A stretch of 64,000 bases of DNA. Origin: Effrenium voratum (Eukaryota > Sar > Dinophyceae > Suessiales > Symbiodiniaceae). Both the position numbers and the translations under genes were made by a program. Under the pieces are notes generated by a model. That model saw only the letters and a program-made list of their open reading frames with translations, did no database searches and was not told the origin of the DNA. Location of the stretch: contig CAUJNA010000865.1 of assembly GCA_963377175.1 (NCBI GenBank), positions 53,501-117,500 of the forward strand. The letters are read 5' to 3'. Of this stretch, positions 11,942-23,689 are shown one piece after another (positions within the stretch are counted from its first letter, which is position 1; every line of letters begins with the position of its first letter).

Positions 11942-12973
11942 GCTTACATGGACGAGATCATTGGTGCCGTCGCAGAGAAGAATATGCTAGAGGACGGTTC
12001 TCCCGCTGGGCAGAATGGGGGAGTTTGTGGTGTTGTTACTTGGTGACTGATCATGAGATGAGCACTGACAAAGTTTAGGTCTACTGGTGGTTTGGGCGGA
12101 AAAAAAGGGGAGCCACCCATTTTTTTTTGCCAAATCAGAGGACTACCCGATTTGTTTATGTCCTCTTGGGTGTAGCACATGGGGAACAGGTAACTTTGAT
12201 TGTCCGCGGGTCATATGGGGTTGTCTCTGAATTGGGGAATTAGCAACATGTGCGCTTTTCCGCGATTTCATTTGTAAACCATGTCTAAAAAGGATACCTT
12301 CAAAATGGATTATTGATTCCAGCGGAATGCCAGGAGAATGCGCTGCGGACTCTCAAAAAGCTAGAGCCAGAGCCTGAACATGACTCGCAAGGAGTGAGAG
12401 AAAGGGGATCTTCTTGTCAAATGACGCGGCTTGGAGCAACATTTGCTAAATGCCTTCCCGTGCTGCTGATGAGGTAAATTGCCAAAATGAGTTCGCATGA
12501 TGCCTTTTTTGACCGGCTCCCAACGCCGCTATACATGCCCCCGAACTGCTTGCATATCTGAGAGACAGGCAGACATTTGCAGAGCACCCAATGTGTGCAA
12601 CTCTGCTTCGTTGAATATTGGCCAATCCAGGCGACCATCTCACTCGCAAGCAAACAAAACCCATTCTCAGATCCGCGATGGCCGCCTTTCGCTGAGCCAA
12701 AATCAAAGGACAGTTCCAACCCTGCATAGGTGCAGATGTGCGCCCTTTGGACCTTTAGATTCTTTATGTTTTGGTGTAAAGCCCTTGAATACCAGACTAT
12801 TGCCATTTCTGCGTGTATCTTGTCCAGAAGCTCCGAACGGGTGATTTGAGGGGACCACCAACCACCCAATCCCCAGTCGGTTTTAGGCTGCAGAGGAAGA
12901 AGGTCAAGGGTGCCACCGAGAAGCTGCGTCGGATGCCAAGCTGATGGCTCTCCCGAGGATCACAGCCTCATAA
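11942..12973 (+). CDS. gene D: last three exons, all phase 0, unknown
   Basis: Exons 11942-12022 (tag AYMDEIIGAVAEKNMLEDGS), 12334-12393 (tag ENALRTLKKLEPEPEHDSQG) and 12887-12973 (tag HREAASDAKLMALPRITAS, TAA). Each begins after AG|G. The donors are GTTTGT and GTGAGA. All three are exact multiples of three and join without a frame change, which is unlikely by chance. An alternative frame in the last exon gives a basic tail (RKKVKGATEKLRR). No family is recognised. Confidence 0.6.
12137..12202 (+). repeat. dispersed repeat, copy 1
   Basis: Contains ACCCGATTTGTTTATGTCCT then CTTGGG and AACAGGTAACTTT. The same words in the same order occur at 58641-58695; a shorter match (GCATGTCCTCTTGGGAAACA) is at 11617-11636. 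It lies in the first intron of gene D's modelled exons. Confidence 0.55.
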
Positions 12974-13171
12974 GTTTGGTTTTGTGTAGTTTTTGGCTTT
13001 CTGTCCTGCTCTTCTGACAAATGGCGGCTTGCGGATTCCGTGTAGCTTGGCCCCATGTTGAGGGTTCCCCAGTTTCAGAGGCAAAACCCAAGTGGCTTGT
13101 GTGACACTGTTCCTTGGACACATCCAAAAATATAGTGACAGACAGTCTGTTTCATACATGCCGCCTACGAG

Positions 13172-13375
13172 GAGCGGACCAGATGGTGCGCAAATCTGAG
13201 TCTTCGCTCAGCTCCCGCGGCTCCTCCAAATCCGGTTGGAGCCTCGGGGGTTTTAAATCGATCGGATCGGAGTGCAGTTTTGCCAAGGCGTCTCCATGAG
13301 GAGCCGGGGGTTGGGGGCATCACGGGTTGCGACGCGAAAGTTTTGGATCAGGAGATCTGTGCCAAATGCAGCTGA
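13172..13375 (+). CDS. exon candidate, frame uncertain
   Basis: After AG|G at 13171, a 67-codon frame runs to TGA at 13373-13375 (tag ITGCDAKVLDQEICAKCS at its end). A second frame over the first half is equally plausible (tag MVRKSESSLSSRGSSKSGWS). One of the two is probably coding; I cannot choose. A GA dinucleotide repeat follows at 13454-13482. Confidence 0.3.
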   Translation, partial: ERTRWCANLSLRSAPAAPPNPVGASGVLNRSDRSAVLPRRLHEEPGVGGITGCDAKVLDQEICAKCS

Positions 13376-13811
13376 GATGGATTGGCTGCAGATGAGGCGG
13401 GGAACAACAATGAGTTGATTGAGCCGAGGTCGACAGCATGTATATGCAACCAAAAGAGAGAGAGAGAGAGAGAGAGAGAGATAAAACAGAGAGAGGGTCA
13501 AAAGCACGTCAGCTGAGGAGGGATTGGCTTTGCAAGGATTTGCCAGCTTCCCAGCTTTGGTCACTGTCAGCACCGCACGGCTCCATCGGCCTGCGCAGCT
13601 CAGGAACGCCAAAGTGGTCTCCGTCTCGCTGAAGGACCGCTCAAGCTTCGAATTTGGGGAGAGGTGTTTTCTGTGGACCAGAGCGGCAGATGGGGCACCT
13701 TTTTTTTGCAACGGAAGTGGAGCGTTCTTTTTCTAAAGGGAAAACATGCTCAAGCCCTTTGGTCAGTTTCGATGCTTGCTTTCGGCTCAAGCCACGGAAG
13801 TGACTCATGAG

Positions 13812-14816
13812 GACATCACTCCGGCAGAGCCCAAGGCCCAGGGCGAGAAGGGCGATGCGGCAGGAGGCGAGAAGGGTTGGCTGTTCGGCTTCAAAGCAGC
13901 TTCCCCTTTCACGGGCCTTCTTTTGAGTTTGCTGTCAACAGTCCCAAGTTTGTCAGCCAACCAAGGGGCTGTTTTTGAGCCTTGGACAAAAATATGTATA
14001 TTTGTCAGTGGGTGTCCCAAAATCAGGAGGTCCACTTCGTTTCCTTAACTTGAGTCCACAAAGTCCCACCGTCCTGACCAGAGATAGAAGCAAGCAGCTC
14101 TGTCTTTTGTGCGCTTCATGACAATCCTCAAGAGCTTGTGCCTTTCAGGGGCCAAAGGGGGCTATGGGGAATGATTCGGAATGGGGGGGGAGCTAGTTTA
14201 TCACCTAAGCCCGTAGTCCTTGTTCGGAGCTTGTTCTTGGCTTATCGGCCTATCCAGTGATAGCGGCATGGCCGTGTGAACTGTGCCAGGCTCAGAAGCC
14301 CCCGCAGGACTCGCTTCAGGGGGGGGCGCCGGCGCCGCGGGCACAGGTGATGCAGGGCCGTGCTTTGGCTGAGTTTGGGGGTGGAGTAGCAAGGGGAATG
14401 GGAGTAGCAACGGAATGCCCTGTGCGCTGGTATTTTCCGGCTCGCCGGAGTTATGCCTGGGTGGTTACTCCACACTCATTTTTGGACCAACCAGTATGGC
14501 AGCATGGGTTGTTGTGGAGAAAGGCCGTGGAGCCTTCACTGGCAAACTGTCGCGACGAAGAAACTCACAAATGGCTGTGGCTGGCTTTCATACTTGGCTT
14601 TGAAACGCAGATGGGGCCTCCTTTCTTGGCAACACGCCTTTCCAAACGGGAAGCTCCTTATTGGAAGGACTGTGGGTTTGTCTCGCACGCCTCAGGCAGC
14701 GTATCCGTTCCCGGCGGCGGGCTGTGCTCATGGAAGCTCAGAGCGCGCCGAACGAGGACGAAGGCGCGCGGGCCTTCAACCAACAGATGCCCCGGTTGGC
14801 ACCAGGCAAGCTCTGA
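13812..14816 (+). CDS. gene E: 3' exons, unknown
   Basis: Exon pieces are about 13812-13875 (tag ITPAEPKAQGEKGDAAGGEK), 14290-14346 (tag AQKPPQDSLQGGAPAPRAQ, ending at GTGATG) and a last exon 14696-14816 (tag RSRRRAVLMEAQSAPNEDEG, TGA at 14814-14816). All follow AG|G. Phases between the second and third pieces do not join, so an exon is missing or the middle piece is wrong. The middle piece also has an open - strand reading. No domain is recognised. Confidence 0.45.
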
Positions 14817-15260
14817 GACCGAAGGGCCCCCGAGAAAGCCGGCCATTGAACCTTTGGGGCTCCCTTTTGGGTTTCCCATTTGATTTTTTGTTTTGTTTCT
14901 TTTCTGGGATTCCTTGTTGGGATCATGTTTTGACTGTCAAAGTCCCAAAACGTGAATCAGCATTTCAAATTCCTTTGGGAGCGTAAGCAGCAAGGACGAA
15001 CATGAAACTGTCCGAAAAGGGGCAACTTCAATTTGGGTTTGTTTTAGCAGTAGGGGACCCACCAAAGTGGCGCCAGTGCCGTTTGCCAGGCTACGAAGCA
15101 CAGGTCCCTCGCGCGCTGCTGCAGGTGACATTCGCCGGGCTTCAGGGTCGTTGCAAAGAGCGGCCTGGTTGGCCTCCCTGAAGAGTCAAGTTTTCCACGG
15201 GCCCCGTTGAGGCTATCGCAACCCGGGTTGAGGCCATCCTTTGTTTCGAGTGAGCCACAG

Positions 15261-15972
15261 GAGCTGGCCACTACCAGAGACCTGCGGACGCAAGAGCTGT
15301 CCAAGTTCCTGAAGCTGCAGGAGGGGAGTTTGAAAGGATCCGCAGAGCCTAAGCCCTCCATGGAAGATGCAGCCCACAAAGTCCTTCGCCGTTGGCGGAG
15401 CTGTTCCAGCTGTGCCAAGTTTTGGGGCCCTCCTTCAGGAGGTTTTGCGAGCAAACCCACTTGTGGGAGGAGGAAATCCCTGGTCAATGTTGCCGTTAAA
15501 TTCCCACCGTGAGAAGTCATCCACCATGAAAGCCCGGGGGTGGGGCTAGCAGGGGAATCATGTGAGACTTTTCGCCAGGATTGCCTGTCAGATGTGACTC
15601 AAGGGGATTTGGGGTGAGGCTGTGACGGTGCGGTCAGGAGCAGGTCGTCCAGAAGGTGCAGGACGAAAATGGCTCCCACAGCTGGGACTTCCGGCTGGAG
15701 GCGCGCGAAGCTCTGTCACTTTCGCCTGGCGTCGATGGTGCCACAAATGGATAGAGCCCATGGATCTTGTTTGAGCTTCCATTTTTTCGGTTGGAGCTTT
15801 GGCAAATGGAGTATCCACCTTTCGTCCAGGCGCAGTACTGCCTTTTCTTGGCCAGCCCCTGGCCTGGCTCTCAGTTGAGAAGTCAGCCGCTGAGCGGTGC
15901 GACGCTTGTTTTCGGAGGACTGTCATTCTGGATCGTCTAGAAGAAGATGTCCGGGCCTTGCGTCGGGTTTGA
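15261..15972 (+). CDS. gene F: last three exons, helical protein, unknown
   Basis: Exon 15261-15380 (tag TRDLRTQELSKFLKLQEGS), exon 15638-15728 (tag EQVVQKVQDENGSHSWDFRL) and last exon 15875-15972 (tag RTVILDRLEEDVRALRRV, TGA at 15970-15972). Phases are 0 then 1, and the second junction uses a GC donor and restores a Val codon. The peptide is rich in Glu, Lys and Leu and likely helical. The gene ends about 180 bp before a large microsatellite field. No family is recognised. Confidence 0.6.
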
Positions 15973-16151
15973 GGTTTTTGCGAGGATTTGGTGAAGATGT
16001 GCTGCCTAATTGTGGTCGATTTGGAATGGACATTGGGGTGGGGGGCTCTCACACAATTTCTCATCGAACAAATCAAAGAAGGGGGGGGCGGAAACAGTTT
16101 CCCACGTCCATATGGGTATCAGCATATTTTGACCATGGCTTGTTTGTTTTG

Positions 16152-16349
16152 TTGCTTGCTTGCTTACTTGCTTGCTTGCTTGATTGTTTGCGAGGAAGTA
16201 TAGCAAGCAAGCGAGCAGGCAAGCAGCAAGTAAGCAAGCACGCAAGGAACCAAGCAAGTAAGTACGCAAGTAAGTAAGCAAGCAAGCCCTACATGTATGG
16301 ATGGATGGATAGATGGATGGATGGATGGATGGATGGATGAATGGATGGA
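16152..16349. repeat. inverted TTGC/GCAA microsatellite followed by GGAT repeat
   Basis: TTGC units (16152-16190) are followed after about 15 bp by the complementary GCAA-type units (16202-16289), so the strand can fold on itself. A GGAT tetranucleotide run then extends to about 16349. The Ile-His-Pro-Ser and Leu-Ala-Cys open frames here are artefacts. Confidence 0.85.
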
Positions 16350-19300
16350 TGCAATGTACCGTGATGCAATGTAATGTAATGTAATGTACTTTGACATGTA
16401 TAATGGAATGTAGTGTGTTGGAGTGTAGTGCAATGTTATGTAACGTGCTGTACTGTAATGTAATATGCAATGTAATGATGTTTTTTTTTTTTTTTTATGT
16501 AATGTCCTTCCCTCTCCGGTCCTGTCTGTTTGTCTGTCTGTCTATTTGTCTGGGTGTGTGCCTGTATGTAATGTAATGTACTGTAATGTAATGTAATGCA
16601 ATGCAAATGTAATGTAGCGTAACGTAATGAATTCAATGCAATGCAATGTCATGTGATGTAATGTAGTGGAATGTAATGTAATGCAATGTAATGTAATGTA
16701 TTGTACTGTAATGCAATGCAATGTCATGTAATGTAGTGTACTGCACTGCAATGCGATGCAATGCAATGTAATGTAATGTACTGCAATGTAATGTAATGTA
16801 ATAAATGTAATGCCATGCCATGTCATGTAATGTAATGGAATGTAATGCAATACAATATAATGATTGTACTGTAATGCAATGCGATGCCATGCAATGCAAT
16901 GTAATGTAATGTAATGTAACGGAATGGAATGAATGTAATGCAATGCGATGCAATGCAATGTCATGTAATGTAACGTAATGTAATGTAACGAAATGTAATG
17001 AATGTAATGCAATGCAATGTCATGTAATGCAGTGTAATGGAATGTATTGCAATGCAATGTAATGTATTGCACTGCAATGCAATGCAATTCAATGCAATGT
17101 ATTGTAATGTAATAATGCAATGTAACGTAATGTAACGTCATGTAATGTAATGTAATGTAATGGAATGTGATGCAGTTGAATGTAATGTATTGTACTGTAA
17201 TGCAATGAAATTCAACGTAATGTACTGCACTGTAATGCAATGCGATGCAATGCAATGTAGTGTAATGTATTGTAGTGTAACATAACGTAATGTAATGAAT
17301 GTAATGCAATGCAATGTATTGTAATGTAATGTAATGGAACTTAATGCAATGCAATGTAATGTATTGTACTATAATGTAATGCAATTCAATGTAATGTATT
17401 GTACTGTATTGCAATGCGAGGGAATGCAATGTAATGTAATGTAATGTAACGTAATGTAATGAATGTAATTCAATGCAATGTCATGTAATGTAATGAAATG
17501 GAATGCAATGTAATGCAATGGAATGTAATGGAATGCAATGTACTGTATTGTACTGTAATGTAGTGCAAGTCCATGTAATGTATTGTACTGTAATGTAAGG
17601 CAATTCAATGTAATGTATTGTACTGCAATGCAATGCGATGCAATGTAATGCAATGTAATGTGATGTAATGTAACGTAATGTAATGAATGTAATCCAATGC
17701 AATGACATGTAATGTAATGTAATGGAATGTAGTGCAATGCAATGTAATGTATTGTACTGTAATGTAATCCAAGTCAATGTAAAGTATTGTACTGTATTGC
17801 AATGCGATGGAATGCAATGTAATGTAATGGAATGTAATGAATGTAATGCAATGCAATGTCATGTAATGTAATGGAATGTAATGCAATGCAATGTAATGTA
17901 TTGTACTGTAATGTAAAGCAATTGAATGTAGTGTATTGTACTGTAATGCAATGCGATGGAATGCAATGTAATGTAATGTAATGTAATGCATGCGATGCAA
18001 TGTCATGTAATGTAATGTAATGAAATGTAATGGAATGCAATGTAATGTATTGCACTGTATTGTGATAAAATTCAACACAATGTACTGTACTGTACTGCAA
18101 TGCGATGCAATGTAATGTAATGGAATGCAATGTAATGTAAAGCAACGCAATGTAACATAATGTAATGAATGTAATGCAATGCAACGTGATGTAATGCAGT
18201 GTACTGTAATGTATTGCAGTTGAATGTAATGTATTGTACTGTAATGTAAGGCAATTCAATGTAATGTATTGTACTGTAATGCAATGCGATGCAATGTAAT
18301 GCAATATAATGTGATGTAATGTAACGTAATGTAATGAATGTAATCCAATGCAATGCATTTATACAGTGTAATGGAATGTATTGCAATGCAATGTAATGTA
18401 TTGCACTGCAATGCAATGCAATTCAATGCAATGTATTGTAATGTAATAATGCAATGTAACGTAATGTAACGTCATGTAATGTAATGTAATGTAATGGAAT
18501 GTGATGCAGTTGAATGTAATGTATTGTACTGTAATGCAATGAAATTCAACGTAATGTACTGCACTGTAATGCAATGCGATGCAATGCAATGTAGTGTAAT
18601 GTATTGTAGTGTAACATAACGTAATGTAATGAATGTAATGCAATTCAATGTATTGTAATGTAATGTAATGGAACTTAATGCAATGCAATGTAATGTATTG
18701 TACTATAATGTAATGCAATTCAATGTAATGTATTGTACTGTATTGCAATGCGAGGGAATGCAATGTAATGTAATGTAATGTAACGTAATGTAATGAATGT
18801 AGTTCAATGCAATGTCATGTAATGTAATGAAATGGAATGCAATGTAATGCAATGGAATGTAATGGAATGCAATGTACTGTATTGTACTGTAATGTAGTGC
18901 AAATCCATGTAATGTATTGTACTGTAATGTAAGGCAATTCAATGTAATGTATTGTACTGTAATGCAATGCGATGCAATGTAATGCAATGTAATGTGATGT
19001 AATGTAACGTAATGTAATGAATGCAATCCAATGCAATGACATGTAATGTAATGTAATGGAATGTAGTGCAATGCAATGTAATGTATTGTACTGTAATGTA
19101 ATCCAAGTCAATGTAAAGTATTGTACTGTATTGCAATGCGATGGAATGCAATGTAATGTAATGGAATGTAATGAATGTAATGCAATGCAATGTCATGTAA
19201 TGTAATGGAATGTAATGCAATGCAATGTAATGTATTGTACTGTAATGTAAAGCAATTGAATGTAGCGTATTGTACTGTAATGCAATGCGATGGAATGCAA

Positions 19301-20350
19301 TGTAATGTAATGTAATGTAATGCATGCAATGCAATGTCATGTAATGTAATGTAATGAAATGTAATGGAATGCAATGTAATGTATTGCACTGTATTGTGAT
19401 AAAATTCAACACAATGTACTGTACTGTACTGCAATGCGATGCAATGTAATGTAATGGAATGCAATGTAATGTAAAGCAACGCAATGTAACATAATGTAAT
19501 GAATGTAATGCAATGCAACGTCATGTAATGCAGTGTACTGTAATGTATTGCAGTTGAATGTAATGTATTGTACTGTAATGTAAGGCAATTCAATGTAATG
19601 TATTGTACTGTAATGCAATGCGATGCAATGTAATGCAATATAATGTGATGTAATGTAACGTAACGTAATGTAATGAATGTAATCCAATGCAATGTCATGT
19701 AATGTAATGTAATGTAATGCAATGTAATGGAATGTAGTGCAATGCAACGTAATGTATTGTACTGCAATGTAATCCAAGTCATTGTAACGTATTGTACTGT
19801 AATGCAATGCGATGGAATGCAATGTAATGTAATGTAATGTAATGAATGTAATGCAATGCAATGTCATGTAATGTAATGGAATGTAATGCAATGCAATGTA
19901 ATGTATTGTACTGTAATGTAAAGCAATTGAATGTAGTGTGTTGTACTGTAATGCAATGCGACGGAATGCAATGTAATGTAATGTAATGTAATGCATGCAA
20001 TGCAATATCATGTAATGTATTGAAATGTAATGGAATGCAATGTAATGTATTGTACTGTAATGTAATGCAATTCAACATAATGTACTGTACTGTAATGCAA
20101 TGCGATGCAATGTAATGTAATGTAATGAATGTAATGCAATGCAATGTCATGTAATGTAATGTACTGGAACGCAATGCAATGTAACGTATTGTACTGTAAT
20201 GCAATGCAATTCAATGTAATGTATTGTACTCTAGTGCAATGCGATGCAATGTAATGCAATCTAATGAGATGTAATGTAACGTAATGTAGTGAATGTAATG
20301 CAATGCAATGTAATGTAATGTAATGTAATAGAATGCAATGCAATGCAACA
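16350..20350. repeat. 4-kb degenerate AATGT/AATGC pentamer array with 1,334-bp higher-order repeat
   Basis: Almost every base belongs to variants of a five-base unit (AATGT, AATGC, AATGG, AACGT, AATCC). The block 17030-18363 recurs nearly unchanged at 18364-19697, an offset of 1,334 bp, and part of it recurs again from about 19785. A weaker half-length period of roughly 650-680 bp is also visible. Because the reverse pentamer lacks stop codons in its frames, - strand open frames of 100-295 codons (His, Ile, Thr, Leu, Tyr only) appear throughout; they are not genes. A poly-T tract sits at about 16480-16495. Confidence 0.9.
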
Positions 20351-20446
20351 TATTGTAACGAGCTTCGCGGTCATTGTGCAGCCGGTTTTTCCGTCACCTT
20401 GGTGTTGCGTCGGCCAGGTCGGGCACTTCTTGAATGTCGTGTCCAG

Positions 20447-22862
20447 CCTTGAGAAGTGTGGCGGCCTGGATGGGACAGCATTTAGCTGCGCACATGAGGC
20501 AGGAACCGCAAATTCCGGGAGCAAAGGCGCCTCCCAACGGTTGGCGGGAGTTTGCAAAGGCTGAGGTCGATGGGGCGGCTTTGGTTGGCACGGGGACCCT
20601 TTGATTTTGACTCTTTCGTGCCGGTCAAGTCTAAAAATGGCGGTTTCAAGATAAAATCGCTTTGATGAACCAACACGTGATGATCCCTGCAACTCGCAAG
20701 GTGGATCTCGCGTAAAGGAAACCATATCCACATGTGTCTTGCTTCTGCTCATCTCGTGGGTGTTGTTGAGGGCCCTTTTCGAGGTGTTCTGTTTCGAGGC
20801 TCTCCCTGGAGACTCAGCTGGATGACATTTGCCTTGCCCCCAGACCGACTTCGTTTCCGGTTTCCGCATCGAGTCCCGGGCCAGGTGAGACGCTCAAGGA
20901 CGCCCGGGAGCAAGCCAAGGAGATGCACCACGCGCAGGATGAGGCACGCTCAACAAATCTCTCCTTTCAGCATGTAGTTGGTTTGTGAGTAATCATCCGT
21001 TTTCTGATTGACCACCAACTTTTCAGCACTTTCCTTGCGGAGCTTCATGCGGGGTTTCCGAGGTGCGCCGGTACAGGCTCTCGCAAAACGCCGTGCGGAC
21101 CGAGATCGAGTCGAGGCATGCCGATGGCAGAGAGCCAGCTGGCTCCAAGCCGTGCTTCTCAGCATCGGATTCGGTCCCCAAAACGGCAAGGGTTCCTTTG
21201 GCTGCTTGTTGGATGCTGGCCAAGAAGGGTCCACCAATTTTGAGAAAACTCCCAAATCAGCGGTCCTGCCATTTTTTGCAACAGCCTCCGTGATGTTCTT
21301 TTCTCCGAATCCGGGCGTCATATTTTCAGAGGGGCGTGTTCTAGTGCCTCACCTTCCTTGCTCGGTAAGTCGGAAAGATTCTGTAAAGTACGAACTTCAG
21401 AGAGGGTTTCTGCTTTTCCGACCGTCAGTGCACGGATGCTTGATGAAACGGCAAGAATTGCTTCTGCAATTATGAGTGGTTCCGTTCAACGGGTCACAAA
21501 CCACTCGAGTCACCATGACCGCGTTCCGTCCGCCAGGGAGGCAGTAGTTCAGGAAGCTCGGGTGCAGGTTGAACACCTGCCCGTGCCCAAGTCGTGTTCA
21601 AGTGGGTGTGCTTCAGTCATGTTGTGGGTGTGTCCAAATTAGTGCAGAGAAGAATGCGCATCATTGCGTGTCTTTTCAGCGTACCTTTTGGAGGTTTCAG
21701 TACTAGCGGTTCTCTAAAGTAGGAGCCCCTCAAGATGGCATCGCACTGTCCCCAATTTGGCTCCCCCTGAGATCGCAAAAACCCTTGAGATGTTTTCAAA
21801 GGAAACCAGAAAAGATCAGCTCGGAGGGATTGGTCACATTTTTGGCGCCTTGGGTCACTGCCCAGGCTGACGTCTCTGCTGCAAAAGATTCGGAAGTGGA
21901 TGCAGCAGGCTCTGCCAACGGGTTGAGTCTTGGTTGCTACATTTGCATTCCATTGGAACAAGCTGCCAGTACAAATCGGGCCCGGCTGAACAATTTCCGC
22001 AGTGATGCTAGCTCTGCTGTTGGCTGCTCAGGTGGCTGCTTTGGATTTGGACCAAATCTTTGAGGCCTGCGAGGAACGTCTCAAAGTGATACGAAGCAAC
22101 ACTATTTATTGGGCAGATGTGGGATGGTTCTAGCGAGGTCTCGAAAGATCCAGGTGTCCTCCTTGCGTCACTGTCAGGGCAACTGACTTGTTTTGCAGGC
22201 CAGAGCGACCAGACAAGTGCGCATGCAGAAGATGCAGCAGGAAAACGGCGTTGCCCCGTCCTCGATCGAGATGCAGGAGATGCACGGCAAGCAAAGAGCC
22301 TTCAGCAGGACATATCATTCCTTAGCGCAACGTCTCTCTTGGCAGATGTACCATGGCCAAAACGCCTTGTTCTTTTGGGATTGCAGCGTATTTAGACAGC
22401 CATGGTGAGGGTTCCTAGAAAGGCCTAAGAGTGCCATAACCATGGCCCACATTGTTAGTTTGACCATGTAATATATGGCACACTGGGCCAAGGTCCAAAA
22501 GAAGATCACGGAGACTGCTCAGTCGCACCTTGCTTAGGAAGCATCGGAGGGAGTGGAGCCATGCTGACTGTTTTAGGCTGACCGAAGTTTCCAACGAGAA
22601 CGAGGCTCGAAGCTGGGCCCATTTCTCAATGCAAGGCCAAGAGAAGTGGTGCGGCCGAACAGTCGAAAGCATGGGGTGTGATTTGTGTGGGATCTGAAGC
22701 CCGATTGCCAAATTTGCAGATGTCTCGCGCCAGGAGCTGCTGACGGAGAAAGCCCCTGCCCCAAGCCAACACCCGTCCGAGTTTGGGCCAGATGATTCAC
22801 TGGCAGCGCTGTCAGCTCTTTCGGGCACCGGTGTCGGCTATGCCGAAGCCCGTCCTTCGAAA
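20447..22862 (+). CDS. gene G: multi-exon gene, function unknown
   Basis: The best exons are 22032-22085 (tag VAALDLDQIFEACEERLK), 22199-22308 (tag RMQKMQQENGVAPSSIEMQE), 22577-22661 (tag LTEVSNENEARSWAHFSMQG) and 22734-22862 (tag ELLTEKAPAPSQHPSEFGPD). Phases run 0, then 2 with a GA donor and a restored Arg codon, then 0, and all acceptors are AG|G. Upstream pieces that may belong are 20447-20604 (tag MGQHLAAHMRQEPQIPGAK), about 20842-20988 (tag ETLKDAREQAKEMHHAQDEA), 21063-21191 (tag VRRYRLSQNAVRTEIESRHA) and about 21395-21642 (tag ARMLDETARIASAIM). These could be one gene or two. Met/Gln-rich and helical; no family recognised. The end is not found before the direct repeats at 23.2 kb. Confidence 0.55.
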
Positions 22863-23160
22863 GTGCTTCTGAGTAGTTTCTACCAAAGTGATCCTTCTTT
22901 TCTTCTGAAAAGTCATGGGGGACCAGGCTGGCTTCTGAAAGAAATGCAGTGTGAGGTTGACAGAGGCAACCCTTGGATCCATTTTCGCGCTTCCACTTGG
23001 CCATCAATCTCCCTTGAGACTTTTGGTTGCCCTTGAGTATGCGCCTTTGGCTGTGCAATGCCAATGGTTGGATGTTGCCCAACCAGCGCGGGAGCTGTAC
23101 ATCCAGGGCTCAAAACCGCAAAGCCGCAAAGGGCCGAATTTCTGGATCCTCCCGAAATTT
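22863..23160. other. no gene seen
   Basis: Open frames here are antisense or continue past the donor at 22863. No splice-bounded coding piece is evident before the direct repeat begins. Confidence 0.35.
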
Positions 23161-23533
23161 GTGTGTGTGTGTGCGGAGTGGCAGAATACCCTGCCACCAC
23201 AATTGCTTATGATTTCAACCGCAGGGGGTGCCAGGGGCAGAGCAAGGCTGGCACCAACGAAGACCTTTGCTCTTGCCTGTGATATCAATCTCGGACGCGA
23301 GATTGACGTACCTGTACCAGTGATTCAAAGTCCTTTTGGCCCGTTGTTTCTCTCGTGTGTGCTTCATGTTGAACCTTGTAACGTTTTCGACACGAGAGGG
23401 AAACCGAGTGCATTGCGAGCCGAAACTCATCGTACTCGAGACTCATCAGTTGTACTCGAGACTCATCAGTTGTACTCGAGACTCATCAGTTGTACTCGAA
23501 AGATTAGCACCCTCCCTTGGGAGTTGAAGTGTG
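23161..23533 (+). repeat. 370-bp direct repeat, left copy
   Basis: Starts in a GT dinucleotide run, continues GCGGAGTGGCAGAATACCCT and ends at GGGAGTTGAAGTGTG. The right copy (24721-25088) is nearly identical apart from point changes and a small indel near 23373. Inside, at 23431-23500, a 20-bp unit CTCGAGACTCATCAGTTGTA repeats about three and a half times. Both ends lie in or next to GT runs, which could be the recombination points. Confidence 0.85.
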
Positions 23534-23689
23534 ACTACCCCAGCTTGGGGGAACCTCGGGTGTACCCATCGTGTGACCCCGGGCCGGTTCGCCGGAAAAT
23601 TTGACCTCAACGTTCATATCATAGTCCAGCGGAATTTCACGATTTAAGCAGGAACGAGGTTTCACTAAAGGGAGACCATAGTGTCTCAC

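Noticed and set aside
13770..13800. TTTCGGCTCAAG, similar to the 3' end of the dinoflagellate spliced leader
   Set aside because: The upstream half of the leader is absent and the match includes a mismatch; it is too short to claim a relict leader.
16542..20343. Many - strand open frames of 100-295 codons made of His, Ile, Thr, Leu and Tyr
   Set aside because: They are translations of the stop-free reverse pentamer repeat and repeat with its 1,334-bp period.
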